A stretch of DNA of 64,000 nucleotides. Origin: Candidatus Obscuribacterales bacterium. GTDB lineage: Bacteria > Cyanobacteriota > Vampirovibrionia > Obscuribacterales > Obscuribacteraceae. The notes under the pieces were generated by a model. The model was given only the letters and a program-made list of their open reading frames with translations. It made no database searches and was not told where the DNA came from. Positions within the stretch are counted from its first letter, which is position 1; every line of letters begins with the position of its first letter. The translations under genes and the position numbers were made by a program. This document shows positions 50,481-59,739 of this stretch, in pieces. The stretch lies in contig JAGVLS010000017.1 in NCBI GenBank assembly GCA_020054205.1, positions 51,607 through 115,606 on the forward strand. The letters are read 5' to 3'.

Positions 50481-51875
50481 ATGAAAGCTACCAAGAAAAA
50501 AGTTGCCCCTATTGCTATCGATAAATATATTGATCACATAAAGTCTGATTTTGTTAGTGACTTAAAAGAATTAGTTGATATTCCTAGCGTAAGCATGGAT
50601 CCTAATTGCAAAAAAGATATTACAAAAACAGCTGTTAGAGCTAAAGAGCTAATCAATAAATTTGGTGCCACGGCAGAAATCATTTTGACCGATGGTAATC
50701 CGGTAGTAATAGGTAAGTTTCACTTATCAGACGATTATCCAACAGTGACAGTATACAATCATCTTGATGTACAGCCTGCCGATGCAGAAGAATGGGAAAC
50801 AGCTCCTTTTTCTATGCAAATAGTAAAGGATAAATATTTAGGACGCGGTACCACTGATGATAAGGGCCCAGCTCTAACGGCACTTTATGCTGCCAATTAT
50901 GCTCATGAAAATAAAATTCCCATTAATATCAATTTTCTTTGGGAATTAGAAGAAGAAATTGGCGGCCCTAATTTTGCAAGATTTTTAGAAGTCAACAAAG
51001 ATAATTTAAAAACCAATTCAATAGTAGTTTCCGATACTATATGGGTATCAAGAGACAAGCCAGCTATTAGTTACGGTTTACGTGGAATGCAATGCATGAC
51101 TTTTAGGCTGGATACTGGTAAAAAAGATCTTCATTCAGGACTTACCGGTGGGCTAGCTCGCAATCCAATTGGAGAAATGGCTCACCTTATTTCCAAATGT
51201 TATGATGCTAAAACCGGAGAAGTAAAAATTCCCCACTTTTATGATGATGTTAAAGACCTTGAACAAGATGAGATCGATAATTTCATTGCATCTGGTTTTA
51301 ATACTGATATATTTCAAAAAGCTCACGAGCTATATTCTTTAAGAACAACAGATGTAATGGATGCTGCAAAACGAATATGGGCAATGCCAACATTTGAAGT
51401 GCATGGTTTAATTGGTGGTTACACAGGTCCTGGTGTAAAAACTATAGTGCCACATTTTTCCGAAGCAAAAGTCAGCATGCGCCTTGTTCCCAATCAAGAT
51501 CCTAATAAAATAATTCAACTAGTGTCTGACTTTGTTCGCTCTATTAATCCCGATGTTGAAATATGTGCACAAGGAACGCTACAGCCATATGTGGGAGATT
51601 TCGCAGGACCATATTCTCAAGCAGCTAAACGTGCTATGCAAAGGGCTTTTGGTAAAGAACCAGCATTTGTTCGAGAAGGTGGCTCAATTGGTGCAGTCTT
51701 AAGCATGAAAGATATTTTGAATGTACCAATTACCTTTTTAGGGCTGTCGCTCCCAGAGCATGGGTATCATTCTATAAATGAAAATTATGACTGGCAGCAA
51801 GCATCTGGCGGTATAAAAATGTTTGTCCATTATTTTGAGGAAATAGTCAAAATAATGGACCCAAAAGAAAGTTAA
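50481..51875 (+). CDS. M20-family metallopeptidase (dipeptidase-like)
   Basis: A 464-residue M20 peptidase. The metal site is clear: [10 protein letters not shown] near residue 90 (His and Asp), [15 protein letters not shown] near 123 (bridging Asp) and ELEEEIGG near 154 (catalytic Glu and metal Glu). [11 protein letters not shown] near residue 433 supplies the last metal His. The length and the lid domain fit cytosolic dipeptidases of the carnosinase type. As the last gene of the kynurenine/lysine operon it may release amino acids for the pathway. Its stop overlaps the convergent glycosyltransferase by four bases. Confidence 0.85.
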   Translation: MKATKKKVAPIAIDKYIDHIKSDFVSDLKELVDIPSVSMDPNCKKDITKTAVRAKELINKFGATAEIILTDGNPVVIGKFHLSDDYPTVTVYNHLDVQPADAEEWETAPFSMQIVKDKYLGRGTTDDKGPALTALYAANYAHENKIPININFLWELEEEIGGPNFARFLEVNKDNLKTNSIVVSDTIWVSRDKPAISYGLRGMQCMTFRLDTGKKDLHSGLTGGLARNPIGEMAHLISKCYDAKTGEVKIPHFYDDVKDLEQDEIDNFIASGFNTDIFQKAHELYSLRTTDVMDAAKRIWAMPTFEVHGLIGGYTGPGVKTIVPHFSEAKVSMRLVPNQDPNKIIQLVSDFVRSINPDVEICAQGTLQPYVGDFAGPYSQAAKRAMQRAFGKEPAFVREGGSIGAVLSMKDILNVPITFLGLSLPEHGYHSINENYDWQQASGGIKMFVHYFEEIVKIMDPKES

Positions 51876-53200
51876 GAGTCAGTATTTTTTTGGGCAAGAG
51901 CAGAAACTAATTCTGGTTCGATTACAGATTCTGCTACTGAAACTGATAATGGCAAAGGACCAGTAAATGCTGATAGTTTTCCTAAGCTAGGCATATCTGT
52001 TAATACGATTTCTGATTCTGGTTCAATACTTTTGGCTGTATTCACCACATAACGACGTCCTTTCCAACTAACTTTATTGCCGCTCAACACAAGATAGGCT
52101 GAATGGAGATATAAAACTGTCACAACCAAACTGCCAAAAGGTAAAAGCAAAAAGTGTGATAAATTTACCCCTAAATAACATTGGGTAGTACGTTTGTACC
52201 AAGCAAGCAAACAGCTCATTTGTAAAACAGACAAAAGAGTAAGCGGCAGCAAAAGAGTGTTACTCGTAGCTGATAGCCACATGTAAGCGACTAAACCTGC
52301 CTGTATGAATGGAAACAAAATACAAATATTGATTAGACAAATTACTAGAACAAGAAAAATCATTTTACATTCTATAAGTGCATAAAGATTTTTTGTCCAA
52401 CCATGCCATAGACTCACCAGATTGGTATACATTCTTACGCGATAAAGCAATTTCCCATCTGCTGCCATAACATGATAGCCATTATCTTTTACTAAACGAG
52501 CAAAACTAATATCATCAAGAATTTGATCGTAGACAGCAGCATGTCCACCAACTTTATTGTAAATTTCACTGCGCACTAAAATATATTGTCCATAAGCATA
52601 AGCTCTATCATTAGTGCGTTCGTTAATTGTATTCAAAGGATCACCACATAAAAACGAGCCTAATAAAACCGGCATAACAACTCGTTCCCAGAAGCTACCG
52701 AGTTCTTGAATCGGCATAAAAGAAATAAGCTCAGCACTATTTTTAAGAGCATATGAAAGTGAATAACGAAGCGAATTTTCTGAATGACAGGTATCAGCAT
52801 CTGTAAATAAATACCACTTACCATTAGCATATTTTTCAGCGCTAACTAAAGCATTACATTTACCTATCCAACCTGGCTTAGCTTCATCAGAACAAACAAA
52901 ACGTACATGAGGATATCTGGCAGCAATTTGTTTGATAATTGCACCTGTTTCATCAGTGGAACGATCATCAACTGCTATTACTTCATAGTTTGGATAATTT
53001 TGCTTTGCTAATGATTCTAAGCAACGCCCTATTTTACCGCCTTCATTGCGAGCAGGTACTATGACTGATACAAAAGGCAATTGGTTATCCGGCAAACTTG
53101 ATGGATCTAATTTACGGAAATAAGCAAAAAACAACCAAGTTAAAGCAGCTAGCATTACAACCAAAGATGCACTGAGAATAGAAATAATAAGTAAAGTCAT
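51872..53200 (-). CDS. Membrane glycosyltransferase, family 2
   Basis: A 442-residue GT2 enzyme with an N-terminal anchor (about 2-24). The GT-A domain shows [31 protein letters not shown] and the metal-binding LFTDADTCH. It is followed by three to four membrane segments (about 270-385) and a Ser/Glu-rich cytoplasmic tail. The WHGWTKN and SWKGRRY segments resemble, from memory, the HpnB/carotenoid glycosyltransferase group, so a lipid or isoprenoid acceptor is plausible. It lies 285 bases downstream of ispF, an isoprenoid gene, with nothing recognisable in the gap. Confidence 0.8.
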   Translation of the reverse strand: MTLLIISILSASLVVMLAALTWLFFAYFRKLDPSSLPDNQLPFVSVIVPARNEGGKIGRCLESLAKQNYPNYEVIAVDDRSTDETGAIIKQIAARYPHVRFVCSDEAKPGWIGKCNALVSAEKYANGKWYLFTDADTCHSENSLRYSLSYALKNSAELISFMPIQELGSFWERVVMPVLLGSFLCGDPLNTINERTNDRAYAYGQYILVRSEIYNKVGGHAAVYDQILDDISFARLVKDNGYHVMAADGKLLYRVRMYTNLVSLWHGWTKNLYALIECKMIFLVLVICLINICILFPFIQAGLVAYMWLSATSNTLLLPLTLLSVLQMSCLLAWYKRTTQCYLGVNLSHFLLLPFGSLVVTVLYLHSAYLVLSGNKVSWKGRRYVVNTAKSIEPESEIVLTDMPSLGKLSAFTGPLPLSVSVAESVIEPELVSALAQKNTDS

Positions 53201-53486
53201 GCTTTATCCAATTAATAGTGCAAATATAAGTTGTGCCGCGATGCCTGTCTTACACATATTGGGTTGTATAGCTATGGCAGCTAATGATCGTACCATTTAT
53301 CAACAATTACATTGATATCAACTTGACATTGTTATAAGTTAATGACAAGAAGCAAAACGAAAATTACGTTTTTATTGAGCAAAATAGACACAGTAAGGCA
53401 TATATAAAACAATCAATTTTTATTGCTATTTGATACTTACAAATAAAGAAGACTTAATGAATATCAATATTTAAAACTTGATGAAT
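53201..53486. other. Intergenic region between ispF and the glycosyltransferase
   Basis: About 285 AT-rich bases with no ORF of note. It must hold the glycosyltransferase promoter on the minus strand. TGGTACGAT is a weak extended -10 candidate; no hairpin stands out. Confidence 0.25.
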
Positions 53487-53957
53487 CTACTCTAACAGGG
53501 CCACAGCCTGACTAGCGATAGCTTCAGAACGTCCTATAAAACCAAGTCCTTCAGATGTTTTTGCTTTTATGTTCAATTTATTGAGATCAATAGCCATTAT
53601 TTGAGCCAAATTATTTTGCATTTTTTCAAAATGAGGTGATAGTTTTGGCTGTTCACAAATAATAATGGTATCTATATTGCCAATTTTGTAACCTTTATTT
53701 GTAACATCATTTATTACTTGTTGTAGTAAAAGCAAACTATTGCTACCTAAATATTGATCATCATCAGGCGGAAATAATGTTCCTATATCTTTCAAACCAG
53801 CTGCTCCTAATATTGCATCAATAATTGCATGTGTTAAAACATCTCCATCACTATGTCCTAAGAGTCCTTTATCAAAAGGAATATGTATGCCACCAAGAAT
53901 TAGTTTGCGTCCGGTCACTAATCTGTGAATATCAAAACCATTCCCAATTCTTACCAT
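53487..53957 (-). CDS. ispF: 2-C-methyl-D-erythritol 2,4-cyclodiphosphate synthase
   Basis: A 156-residue zinc enzyme of the non-mevalonate (MEP) isoprenoid pathway. The zinc ligands are in GFDIHRL (Asp9, His11) and the following GHSDGDVLTHAIIDAILGAAGLKDIG is the family signature (kept here as key parts: GHSDGDV and DAILGAAGL). The C-terminal segment KTSEGLGFIGR is canonical. The length is exactly that of the family. It follows the biotin carboxylase gene by seven bases on the same strand. Confidence 0.96.
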   Translation of the reverse strand: MVRIGNGFDIHRLVTGRKLILGGIHIPFDKGLLGHSDGDVLTHAIIDAILGAAGLKDIGTLFPPDDDQYLGSNSLLLLQQVINDVTNKGYKIGNIDTIIICEQPKLSPHFEKMQNNLAQIMAIDLNKLNIKAKTSEGLGFIGRSEAIASQAVALLE

Positions 53958-53964
53958 ATAAAAA

Positions 53965-55773
53965 TTATCCTAAGACTAATAATAATTGAGACAATTCCAC
54001 TGTTTCTCCTGATTTAACACCTATCTTTGTGACTTTACCATTTACATGGGAAAGTATTTCAGATTCCATTTTCATAGCTTCAAAAATGGCTAGTCTTTGA
54101 CCAATAGTAACAGCATCACCTTCTTTTACAAGAATTTCTTTCATAAGACCATGCATAGAAGCATAGATATGACCATTTTGAGTACCATTATTTAGCTTAT
54201 CCAATTTAATTTCACTTGTTATATTAGCTTCAGTGTTTACATTAACGTTTTTCTTTTTATCGTCAATATTTTCAATATCAATTTTACTACTAACAATTTC
54301 GCTTACTTTAACATTGAAGATTCGTTGATTTATATTTACTTCAAAGTTTCTTTCAGGTAGGCGTGACTTTTCAGAATCACCGAGAGCTGAACCAACAAGA
54401 GCTTGAGGAGCAATGCTAGATGGAGATAATTTAAAATTCTTTTTGAATTCTGATTCTATGTATGTAGTATAAACTTGCCCTTTAAGAAAAAGCGGGTCTT
54501 CTAAAAGTGCTAGATGAAATGGAATAGTGGTCTTTACACCTTCAATTACAAAATCATTGAGCGCCAACTGCATACGCGTAATTGCTTCTTCCCTTGTTCT
54601 ACCCCATACTATCAGTTTTGCCAATAGAGAATCATAGAATGGCAATACTTCATATCCTTGATAGCATGCAGTATCCACTCTTACCCATGGAGAGCTTGGT
54701 TCTATATATTTTGTAATTTTGCCTGGAGAAGGTAAAAAGTTGCGATATGGATCTTCAGCATTGATTCTACATTCTATAGAATGTCCTCTAGGCACAATAT
54801 CACTTTGTTTGAAAGATAAAGGCTTACCTGCGGCAATTGAAATTTGTTCTTTGACAATATCGACACCGGTAACAAATTCTGTCACCGGATGTTCTACTTG
54901 CACGCGTGTATTAGTTTCAAGAAAATAAAAGTTATCTTTTGCTACTAAACATTCAATGGTGCCAGCAGATTTATAACCAATATATTTTGCACCAGCACAA
55001 GCAGCCTCAAGCATTCTTTGTCTCAATTCAGGATCGAGATTAACAGCTGGCGACTCTTCAAGTAATTTTTGATGACGCCGTTGAATAGAACATTCTCTTT
55101 CACCTAGATGAACAACATTGCCAAAACCGTCAGCCATTACTTGTATTTCTATATGACGTGGCTCATCTAAATATTTTTCTAAATAAACAGCATCATCACC
55201 AAAATAACTCATCCCTTCGCGTTTGGCTGAAGTTAGTGATTGTTCTAATTCTTCTTCTTTTCTAACAACTTTAAGCCCTCTACCACCCCCGCCAGCAGCA
55301 GCTTTGATAGCAACAGGAAAACCATATTTTTTACTCAATGCTTTTATCTCATCGAGATCTGATATTGGATCTGTTGTTCCAGGAACTACAGGTACACCTG
55401 CTTTTTCCATCAAACGCCTAGCTTCTATTTTGCTTCCCATGCTAGCAATTACTTTGGCATCTGGCCCAATAAAAACAATACCAGCTTTAACACATTTTTC
55501 AGCAAAGCTTGGATTTTCAGCAAGAAAACCATAACCTGGATGAATAGCATCAACTTTAGCTCTTAAAGCAATGGCAATAATTTGCTCTTGATCTAAATAA
55601 ACTTTTGCCGGCTCTCCTTCCAGTTGATAACATTCGCTGGCAAGTTTTACATGTAAGCTATTTTTGTCAGCAGCAGAAAATATAGTTGCCGTTCTAATTC
55701 CCAATTCTTGTAAGGACTTAATTATTCTTAGCGCTATTTCGCCTCGATTTGCAATCAACACTTTGTTAAACAT
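53965..55773 (-). CDS. Biotin carboxylase with C-terminal biotinyl domain
   Basis: A 602-residue biotin-dependent carboxylase subunit. The biotin carboxylase part (about 1-450) has ANRGEIALRI at the start, IHPGYGFLAEN, the glycine-rich ATP loop KAAAGGGGRGL, and GHSIECRINAED. A variable linker leads to a biotinyl domain whose biotin lysine lies in EAMKMES near residue 560. This matches acyl-CoA carboxylase alpha subunits (acetyl, propionyl or methylcrotonyl), though it is shorter than most. No carboxyltransferase partner is in the window, so the substrate is unknown. A GTG start at 55785 is possible; ATG 55773 is conventional. Confidence 0.85.
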   Translation of the reverse strand: MFNKVLIANRGEIALRIIKSLQELGIRTATIFSAADKNSLHVKLASECYQLEGEPAKVYLDQEQIIAIALRAKVDAIHPGYGFLAENPSFAEKCVKAGIVFIGPDAKVIASMGSKIEARRLMEKAGVPVVPGTTDPISDLDEIKALSKKYGFPVAIKAAAGGGGRGLKVVRKEEELEQSLTSAKREGMSYFGDDAVYLEKYLDEPRHIEIQVMADGFGNVVHLGERECSIQRRHQKLLEESPAVNLDPELRQRMLEAACAGAKYIGYKSAGTIECLVAKDNFYFLETNTRVQVEHPVTEFVTGVDIVKEQISIAAGKPLSFKQSDIVPRGHSIECRINAEDPYRNFLPSPGKITKYIEPSSPWVRVDTACYQGYEVLPFYDSLLAKLIVWGRTREEAITRMQLALNDFVIEGVKTTIPFHLALLEDPLFLKGQVYTTYIESEFKKNFKLSPSSIAPQALVGSALGDSEKSRLPERNFEVNINQRIFNVKVSEIVSSKIDIENIDDKKKNVNVNTEANITSEIKLDKLNNGTQNGHIYASMHGLMKEILVKEGDAVTIGQRLAIFEAMKMESEILSHVNGKVTKIGVKSGETVELSQLLLVLG

Positions 55774-55833
55774 ATTACTCACCACAAGTTATAGCTAATC
55801 TCTATTGGTTTTCTTCTGAATCATATCCTTTAG

Positions 55834-55854
55834 TAAATGAATGTCACTCATTTA
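55834..55854. promoter_or_regulatory. Palindrome between biotin carboxylase and acyl-CoA dehydrogenase genes
   Basis: TAAATGA, seven bases, TCATTTA is a perfect seven-base inverted repeat in the 220-base divergent gap. It is well placed to control both genes. A regulator of the acyl-CoA type is an attractive guess, but none is encoded nearby. Confidence 0.45.
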
Positions 55855-55997
55855 TTCAAATTAGAAATCTTACAAATAAAAACAAAGTTTATCTTGACTT
55901 TGCAGGTAAGTACTAAAAGTAAGAAATGACTATAAAGTAATAATGATAGGATTACAGTTCTAAAAGTTAAGCACATTCGCGCTGTAAAGAGATAATT

Positions 55998-56858
55998 GTG
56001 AGCTTTAATGATATTTTCATTGCTGGATCTGGATTTATGGGTTCTGCCATTGGTTATTTAATTGCATCTAAAACAAAAGCTAATGTTGTATTTTTTGATA
56101 ATTCGCAAGACGCTCTTAAAAAAGCACAATCAACAATAGATAAGATAGCCAATACATCTATTGAAAAAGGTTTTTTGAAGAATGAAGAATATGCTTCCAT
56201 AACCACCAGAATTAAGTATTTAAATTCTCTTGATGAGGCAGCAAAAGCTGATTTAGTAATTGAAGCTATTGCTGAAAATATAAATGCTAAAAAAGAATTG
56301 TTTTCAAATTTGGACAAAATCTGTCCTGCTAAAACCATCTTTGCATCCAACACATCATCGCTGTCAATAACTGCAATTGCTCAAGTAACAAGGCGATCTA
56401 AACAATTTATTGGTATGCATTTTTTCTCTCCGGCTCATATTATGAAGCTTCTTGAAATTATTCCGGGAATTGATACGGATAAAAATGTCATCGAAAAAGT
56501 CAAGAGCTATTCGGAATCTTTTCTTGGAAAAACTGTTATCTGTTCAAAAGATATGCCAGGTTTTATTACTACCAGATTAGGTCTAGTTCTGATAAATGAA
56601 GCTGCTTTTGCCTTGATGGAAGGTTTATCCACAGCAAAAGAAATAGATTTAGGCATGACTTTAGGTTACAACCATCCAATGGGACCTTTAGCCCTAGCTG
56701 ATTTTATAGGTCTCGATATCTGTCTGAACATTATGGAAACCCTATATAATGGCTTTGGTGATCCTAAATATCGAGCTTGCCCTTTAATTAGACAATTAGT
56801 TGCTGCAGGGCATCTTGGTAAAAAAACTGGACGCGGTTTTTATGAGTACAATTCATAA
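55998..56858 (+). CDS. 3-hydroxyacyl-CoA (3-hydroxybutyryl-CoA) dehydrogenase
   Basis: A 286-residue NAD-dependent enzyme. IAGSGFMGSAIGYLIASK (about 8-25) is the dinucleotide fold, GMHFFSPAHIMKLLEI near residue 138 carries the catalytic His/Glu pair, and the C-terminal domain has GYNHPMGPLALADFIGLD and the terminal GRGFYEY. The size fits single-function 3-hydroxybutyryl-CoA dehydrogenases rather than large beta-oxidation fusions. It starts at GTG 55998. It could act at the end of the glutaryl-CoA/crotonyl-CoA route from 2-oxoadipate, or in fatty acid or butyrate metabolism. Confidence 0.9.
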   Translation: MSFNDIFIAGSGFMGSAIGYLIASKTKANVVFFDNSQDALKKAQSTIDKIANTSIEKGFLKNEEYASITTRIKYLNSLDEAAKADLVIEAIAENINAKKELFSNLDKICPAKTIFASNTSSLSITAIAQVTRRSKQFIGMHFFSPAHIMKLLEIIPGIDTDKNVIEKVKSYSESFLGKTVICSKDMPGFITTRLGLVLINEAAFALMEGLSTAKEIDLGMTLGYNHPMGPLALADFIGLDICLNIMETLYNGFGDPKYRACPLIRQLVAAGHLGKKTGRGFYEYNS

Positions 56859-56913
56859 GAGTCTATAAAATTGACAAAAAGCCAGCAAAGGAACAGGCGG
56901 AGCAATTTAAATA

Positions 56914-57141
56914 ATGTCTTTTTCACAACAAAATAAAGGCCCAAGCAGCGCTGAATTACAACGTTATATACGAGAGCAGAAGACAATTGAATTTCTTCTA
57001 TCTAACGGAGAACGTTTGGTTGGAACAATTCGCTGGTTTGATGAGCAAGCATTTTCTGTTATTCAAGATGGTGAACAGCCGTTTACAATTTTAAGATCGG
57101 CTGTTATTGGTTATCGAGTATCAAATAAAGAAAGCAATTAA
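56914..57141 (+). CDS. hfq: Hfq-like Sm protein of cyanobacterial type
   Basis: A 75-residue Sm-fold protein. Sm1 (TIEFLLSNGERLVGTIRWFD) and Sm2 (PFTILRSAVIGYRV) are readable. Like the Hfq of cyanobacteria, it begins with a PSxxxLQxYIRE-type helix and lacks the YKHA motif that forms the RNA 3' end pocket in enterobacterial Hfq. Cyanobacterial Hfq binds RNA poorly and acts through type IV pilus function; whether that holds here is unknown. It lies 55 bases after the dehydrogenase and 90 before mreB. Confidence 0.78.
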   Translation: MSFSQQNKGPSSAELQRYIREQKTIEFLLSNGERLVGTIRWFDEQAFSVIQDGEQPFTILRSAVIGYRVSNKESN

Positions 57142-57231
57142 TTGATGGCAAGATGGCAATGCATGTTAGACTTAAGTAAGCATTTGTGTAAAAAATTGTA
57201 GCTTGTAAAGACTTATTGATAGGAGCCGCTC

Positions 57232-58263
57232 GTGTCTTTTTTTGCCAGGTATTTTTCCCAACAAATTGGCATAGACCTAGGAACCGCTAATACTCTTATT
57301 TATATTGAAAATAAAGGTATAGTTCTCAGAGAACCTTCAGTTGTTGCAATTGATGATGAAACAAAAACTGTAATAGCAGTTGGCGAAGAAGCAAGAGCTA
57401 TGATCGGACGCACACCATTAGGAATTAAAGCTAGTCGTCCATTAAGAGATGGTGTGATAGCTGATTTTAAATATGCCAGATTAATGCTGGAAAAGTTTCT
57501 AGAGCGTGTTGTTGGTCCAAGAAAAGGTTTCTTGAAACCTGATATTGCCATTGGTGTACCATCAGGAATTACTGGTGTTGAAAAACGTGCAGTAAGAGAC
57601 GCTGCTTATAACGCTGGTGCTGGTCAATGTTATTTGCCAGAAGAACCTATGGCAGCAGCTATTGGGGCCGCTTTGCCAGTAACAGAACCAACAGGCTCCA
57701 TGATTGTTGATATTGGTGGCGGTACTACAGAAGTTGCCATAATTAGTTTATGTGGCATAGTTGTTAATGAGTCAATACGTATTGCTGGCGATGAATTGAA
57801 CGAATCTATTATTCATTATATGAAAAAAGTTCATAGTCTTGCTATTGGAGAACGTACAGCTGAAGAAATAAAATTTCGTCTAGGCTCAGCATACAAAACA
57901 CAAGACAATGACAAATACGATGTTCGCGGACTCAATTTAATTAATGGCTTACCCAGAACAGTCACAATTAGTCGTGGTGAAGTTAGAGAAGCATTAACGG
58001 AACCACTAACTGCTATTGTTGAAGCTATCAAAAGGACTCTTGAGAGAACTCCTCCTGAATTAGCTGCTGATGTATACAATCGCGGTATTGTACTTTTAGG
58101 TGGTGGAGCCTTATTGCAAGGACTGGATGAATTAATCTCTAACGAAACAGAAGTGCCTGTATTTATAGCTGAAGATCCATTATCTTGTGTTGCTATAGGA
58201 ACAGGAAAAATGTTTGGTCCTTCTTATCGCAGAGTTTTAGAGCAATCACTATACGAAACATAA
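57232..58263 (+). CDS. mreB: Rod shape-determining protein MreB
   Basis: A 343-residue bacterial actin that organises lateral cell-wall growth. The phosphate-1 motif IGIDLGTANTLIY (about residues 12-24), GVPSGITGVEKRAVRDAA near 106, and VDIGGGTTEVAII near 160 are canonical. The start is GTG 57232 after AGGAG. It is first of the mreB-mreC-mreD-mrdA operon. Confidence 0.97.
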   Translation: MSFFARYFSQQIGIDLGTANTLIYIENKGIVLREPSVVAIDDETKTVIAVGEEARAMIGRTPLGIKASRPLRDGVIADFKYARLMLEKFLERVVGPRKGFLKPDIAIGVPSGITGVEKRAVRDAAYNAGAGQCYLPEEPMAAAIGAALPVTEPTGSMIVDIGGGTTEVAIISLCGIVVNESIRIAGDELNESIIHYMKKVHSLAIGERTAEEIKFRLGSAYKTQDNDKYDVRGLNLINGLPRTVTISRGEVREALTEPLTAIVEAIKRTLERTPPELAADVYNRGIVLLGGGALLQGLDELISNETEVPVFIAEDPLSCVAIGTGKMFGPSYRRVLEQSLYET

Positions 58264-58278
58264 GCAAGGTAATAAATC

Positions 58279-59130
58279 TTGAGCACTCAAGATCCTCAAC
58301 ACATTCCGCCCAGTCGCTTTCCCATTGATTCGCAGTCTACCGCGGAAATAATTGTATTACTAATATTAGTATGGATGATAGCTGGTCCATTAAGTGGACT
58401 AGTACTTTCCATACATAGTTCTTTTGCTGGAATAATTTCTAAGAGTATAAACAAAATCGAGTCTACTCGTAATCTAGCTGCTCAACTCTTAGCACAGTCA
58501 CAAAAAATAAAAGATTTAGAGCAAAAACTAGCTAATAGCGATATGGAATTAACTAAACTCAGACAAGAAGCACGCGATACTAATAATTTAAGATCTTTGC
58601 TTGGACTTAAAACTCATCTCAGCGCACGCACAATTGCTGCAGATGTAATTAGCCGTAATCCAGATAATTGGTTTGAACAAGTGACAATTGATAAAGGTCA
58701 ATCTAATAAAGTGCAGGTCGGCTCAGCTGTGATTACTGGCGAAGGTGTAGTAGGACAAATCGTAAGCGTAAGCGAGAATGCAAGTATAGTTAGACTAATT
58801 ACTGATCCTGATCAAAAAATTGGAGTAGTAATCAAAAGAATTAACCAGCCCGGTGTATTAAGTGGGCAACAAAAAAATCCAGCTACTATAGACTTTGTCC
58901 CGATTGGCACGCCAGTTGAAATTGGCGATAAAGTTGTCTGTTTAGAAAATGGTGGCATTTTCCCCTCCGAGCATCCTGTCGGTGTAGTCGTCGGGGTGCA
59001 GCGCGACACAAACGGTACAACCTTATCTATTCAAGTCCGTCCCAGTCAGAATTTCTTTGACCTAAATCATGTACTTATTGTTCCGCCCACGAGCGACGCA
59101 CAACTATTTGTTAAAGGGAAAAATCGCTAA
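58279..59130 (+). CDS. mreC: Rod shape-determining protein MreC
   Basis: A 283-residue membrane-anchored periplasmic scaffold. A single membrane segment (about residues 24-48) is followed by a coiled coil (about 65-105, KIKDLEQKLANSDMELTKLR) and the beta-rich domain containing DKGQSNKVQVGSAVITGEGVVG (kept in parts) and FVPIGTPVEIGDKVV. It begins with TTG 58279 with AAGGT upstream, and its stop overlaps the mreD ATG by one base. Confidence 0.92.
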   Translation: MSTQDPQHIPPSRFPIDSQSTAEIIVLLILVWMIAGPLSGLVLSIHSSFAGIISKSINKIESTRNLAAQLLAQSQKIKDLEQKLANSDMELTKLRQEARDTNNLRSLLGLKTHLSARTIAADVISRNPDNWFEQVTIDKGQSNKVQVGSAVITGEGVVGQIVSVSENASIVRLITDPDQKIGVVIKRINQPGVLSGQQKNPATIDFVPIGTPVEIGDKVVCLENGGIFPSEHPVGVVVGVQRDTNGTTLSIQVRPSQNFFDLNHVLIVPPTSDAQLFVKGKNR

Positions 59131-59726
59131 TGTCTATTTTTTCCATGCGCATAAGACATAAAGGCTCCAATATTCTTTTGATAAGCTTATTGTGCTTAGT
59201 TAGTTTTATGATTCAACAAAATGTGCTCACATATTTCTCTATATACAATGTTACGTGCAATATGCCTCTTACTTTAGTAATTATTTGGGGAGCAATAACG
59301 GGTAGTCCTTTGCCGCCAATTACAGCTAATGAACTAAGAACTCATAACATATGGCAAATTTTTCTAAAACAAGCAGCATCTGGTTCTGTAAGTGGTGCCT
59401 TTACTGGCGCTTTTATCGCTGCTCTTTATTCTTCTATTATACCTATTTATCCCGTTTCTTATCCAATTGTTGGCTGGATAGCTGGGTATTTTTCTTTGCG
59501 CAGTTTGCAAAAACAAAGTTTTATATGCATACCACTAGTTTTTCTTTTAACAGGAATTGCCGAAAGTATAATGTCATGGCAGCTTACACTAAGTGGTCGT
59601 ATTGGGGTATACGATCATTTATTCAGCATAGTTTTGCCTGAAGCATTGCTTAATTCAATCATTGCTCCTTTTGTTTATTTTCCAATCAAACAATGGCTAG
59701 AAGCAAAACAAAACAGAATGGCTTAG
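59130..59726 (+). CDS. mreD: Rod shape-determining protein MreD-like membrane protein
   Basis: A 198-residue integral membrane protein with about five hydrophobic segments and a basic C-terminus. Sequence conservation is low, as is normal for MreD. The call rests on position (TAATG overlap with mreC, 13 bases before the PBP2 gene), size and topology. It lacks other domains. Confidence 0.82.
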   Translation: MSIFSMRIRHKGSNILLISLLCLVSFMIQQNVLTYFSIYNVTCNMPLTLVIIWGAITGSPLPPITANELRTHNIWQIFLKQAASGSVSGAFTGAFIAALYSSIIPIYPVSYPIVGWIAGYFSLRSLQKQSFICIPLVFLLTGIAESIMSWQLTLSGRIGVYDHLFSIVLPEALLNSIIAPFVYFPIKQWLEAKQNRMA

Positions 59727-59739
59727 CGGAGCATTAAAC

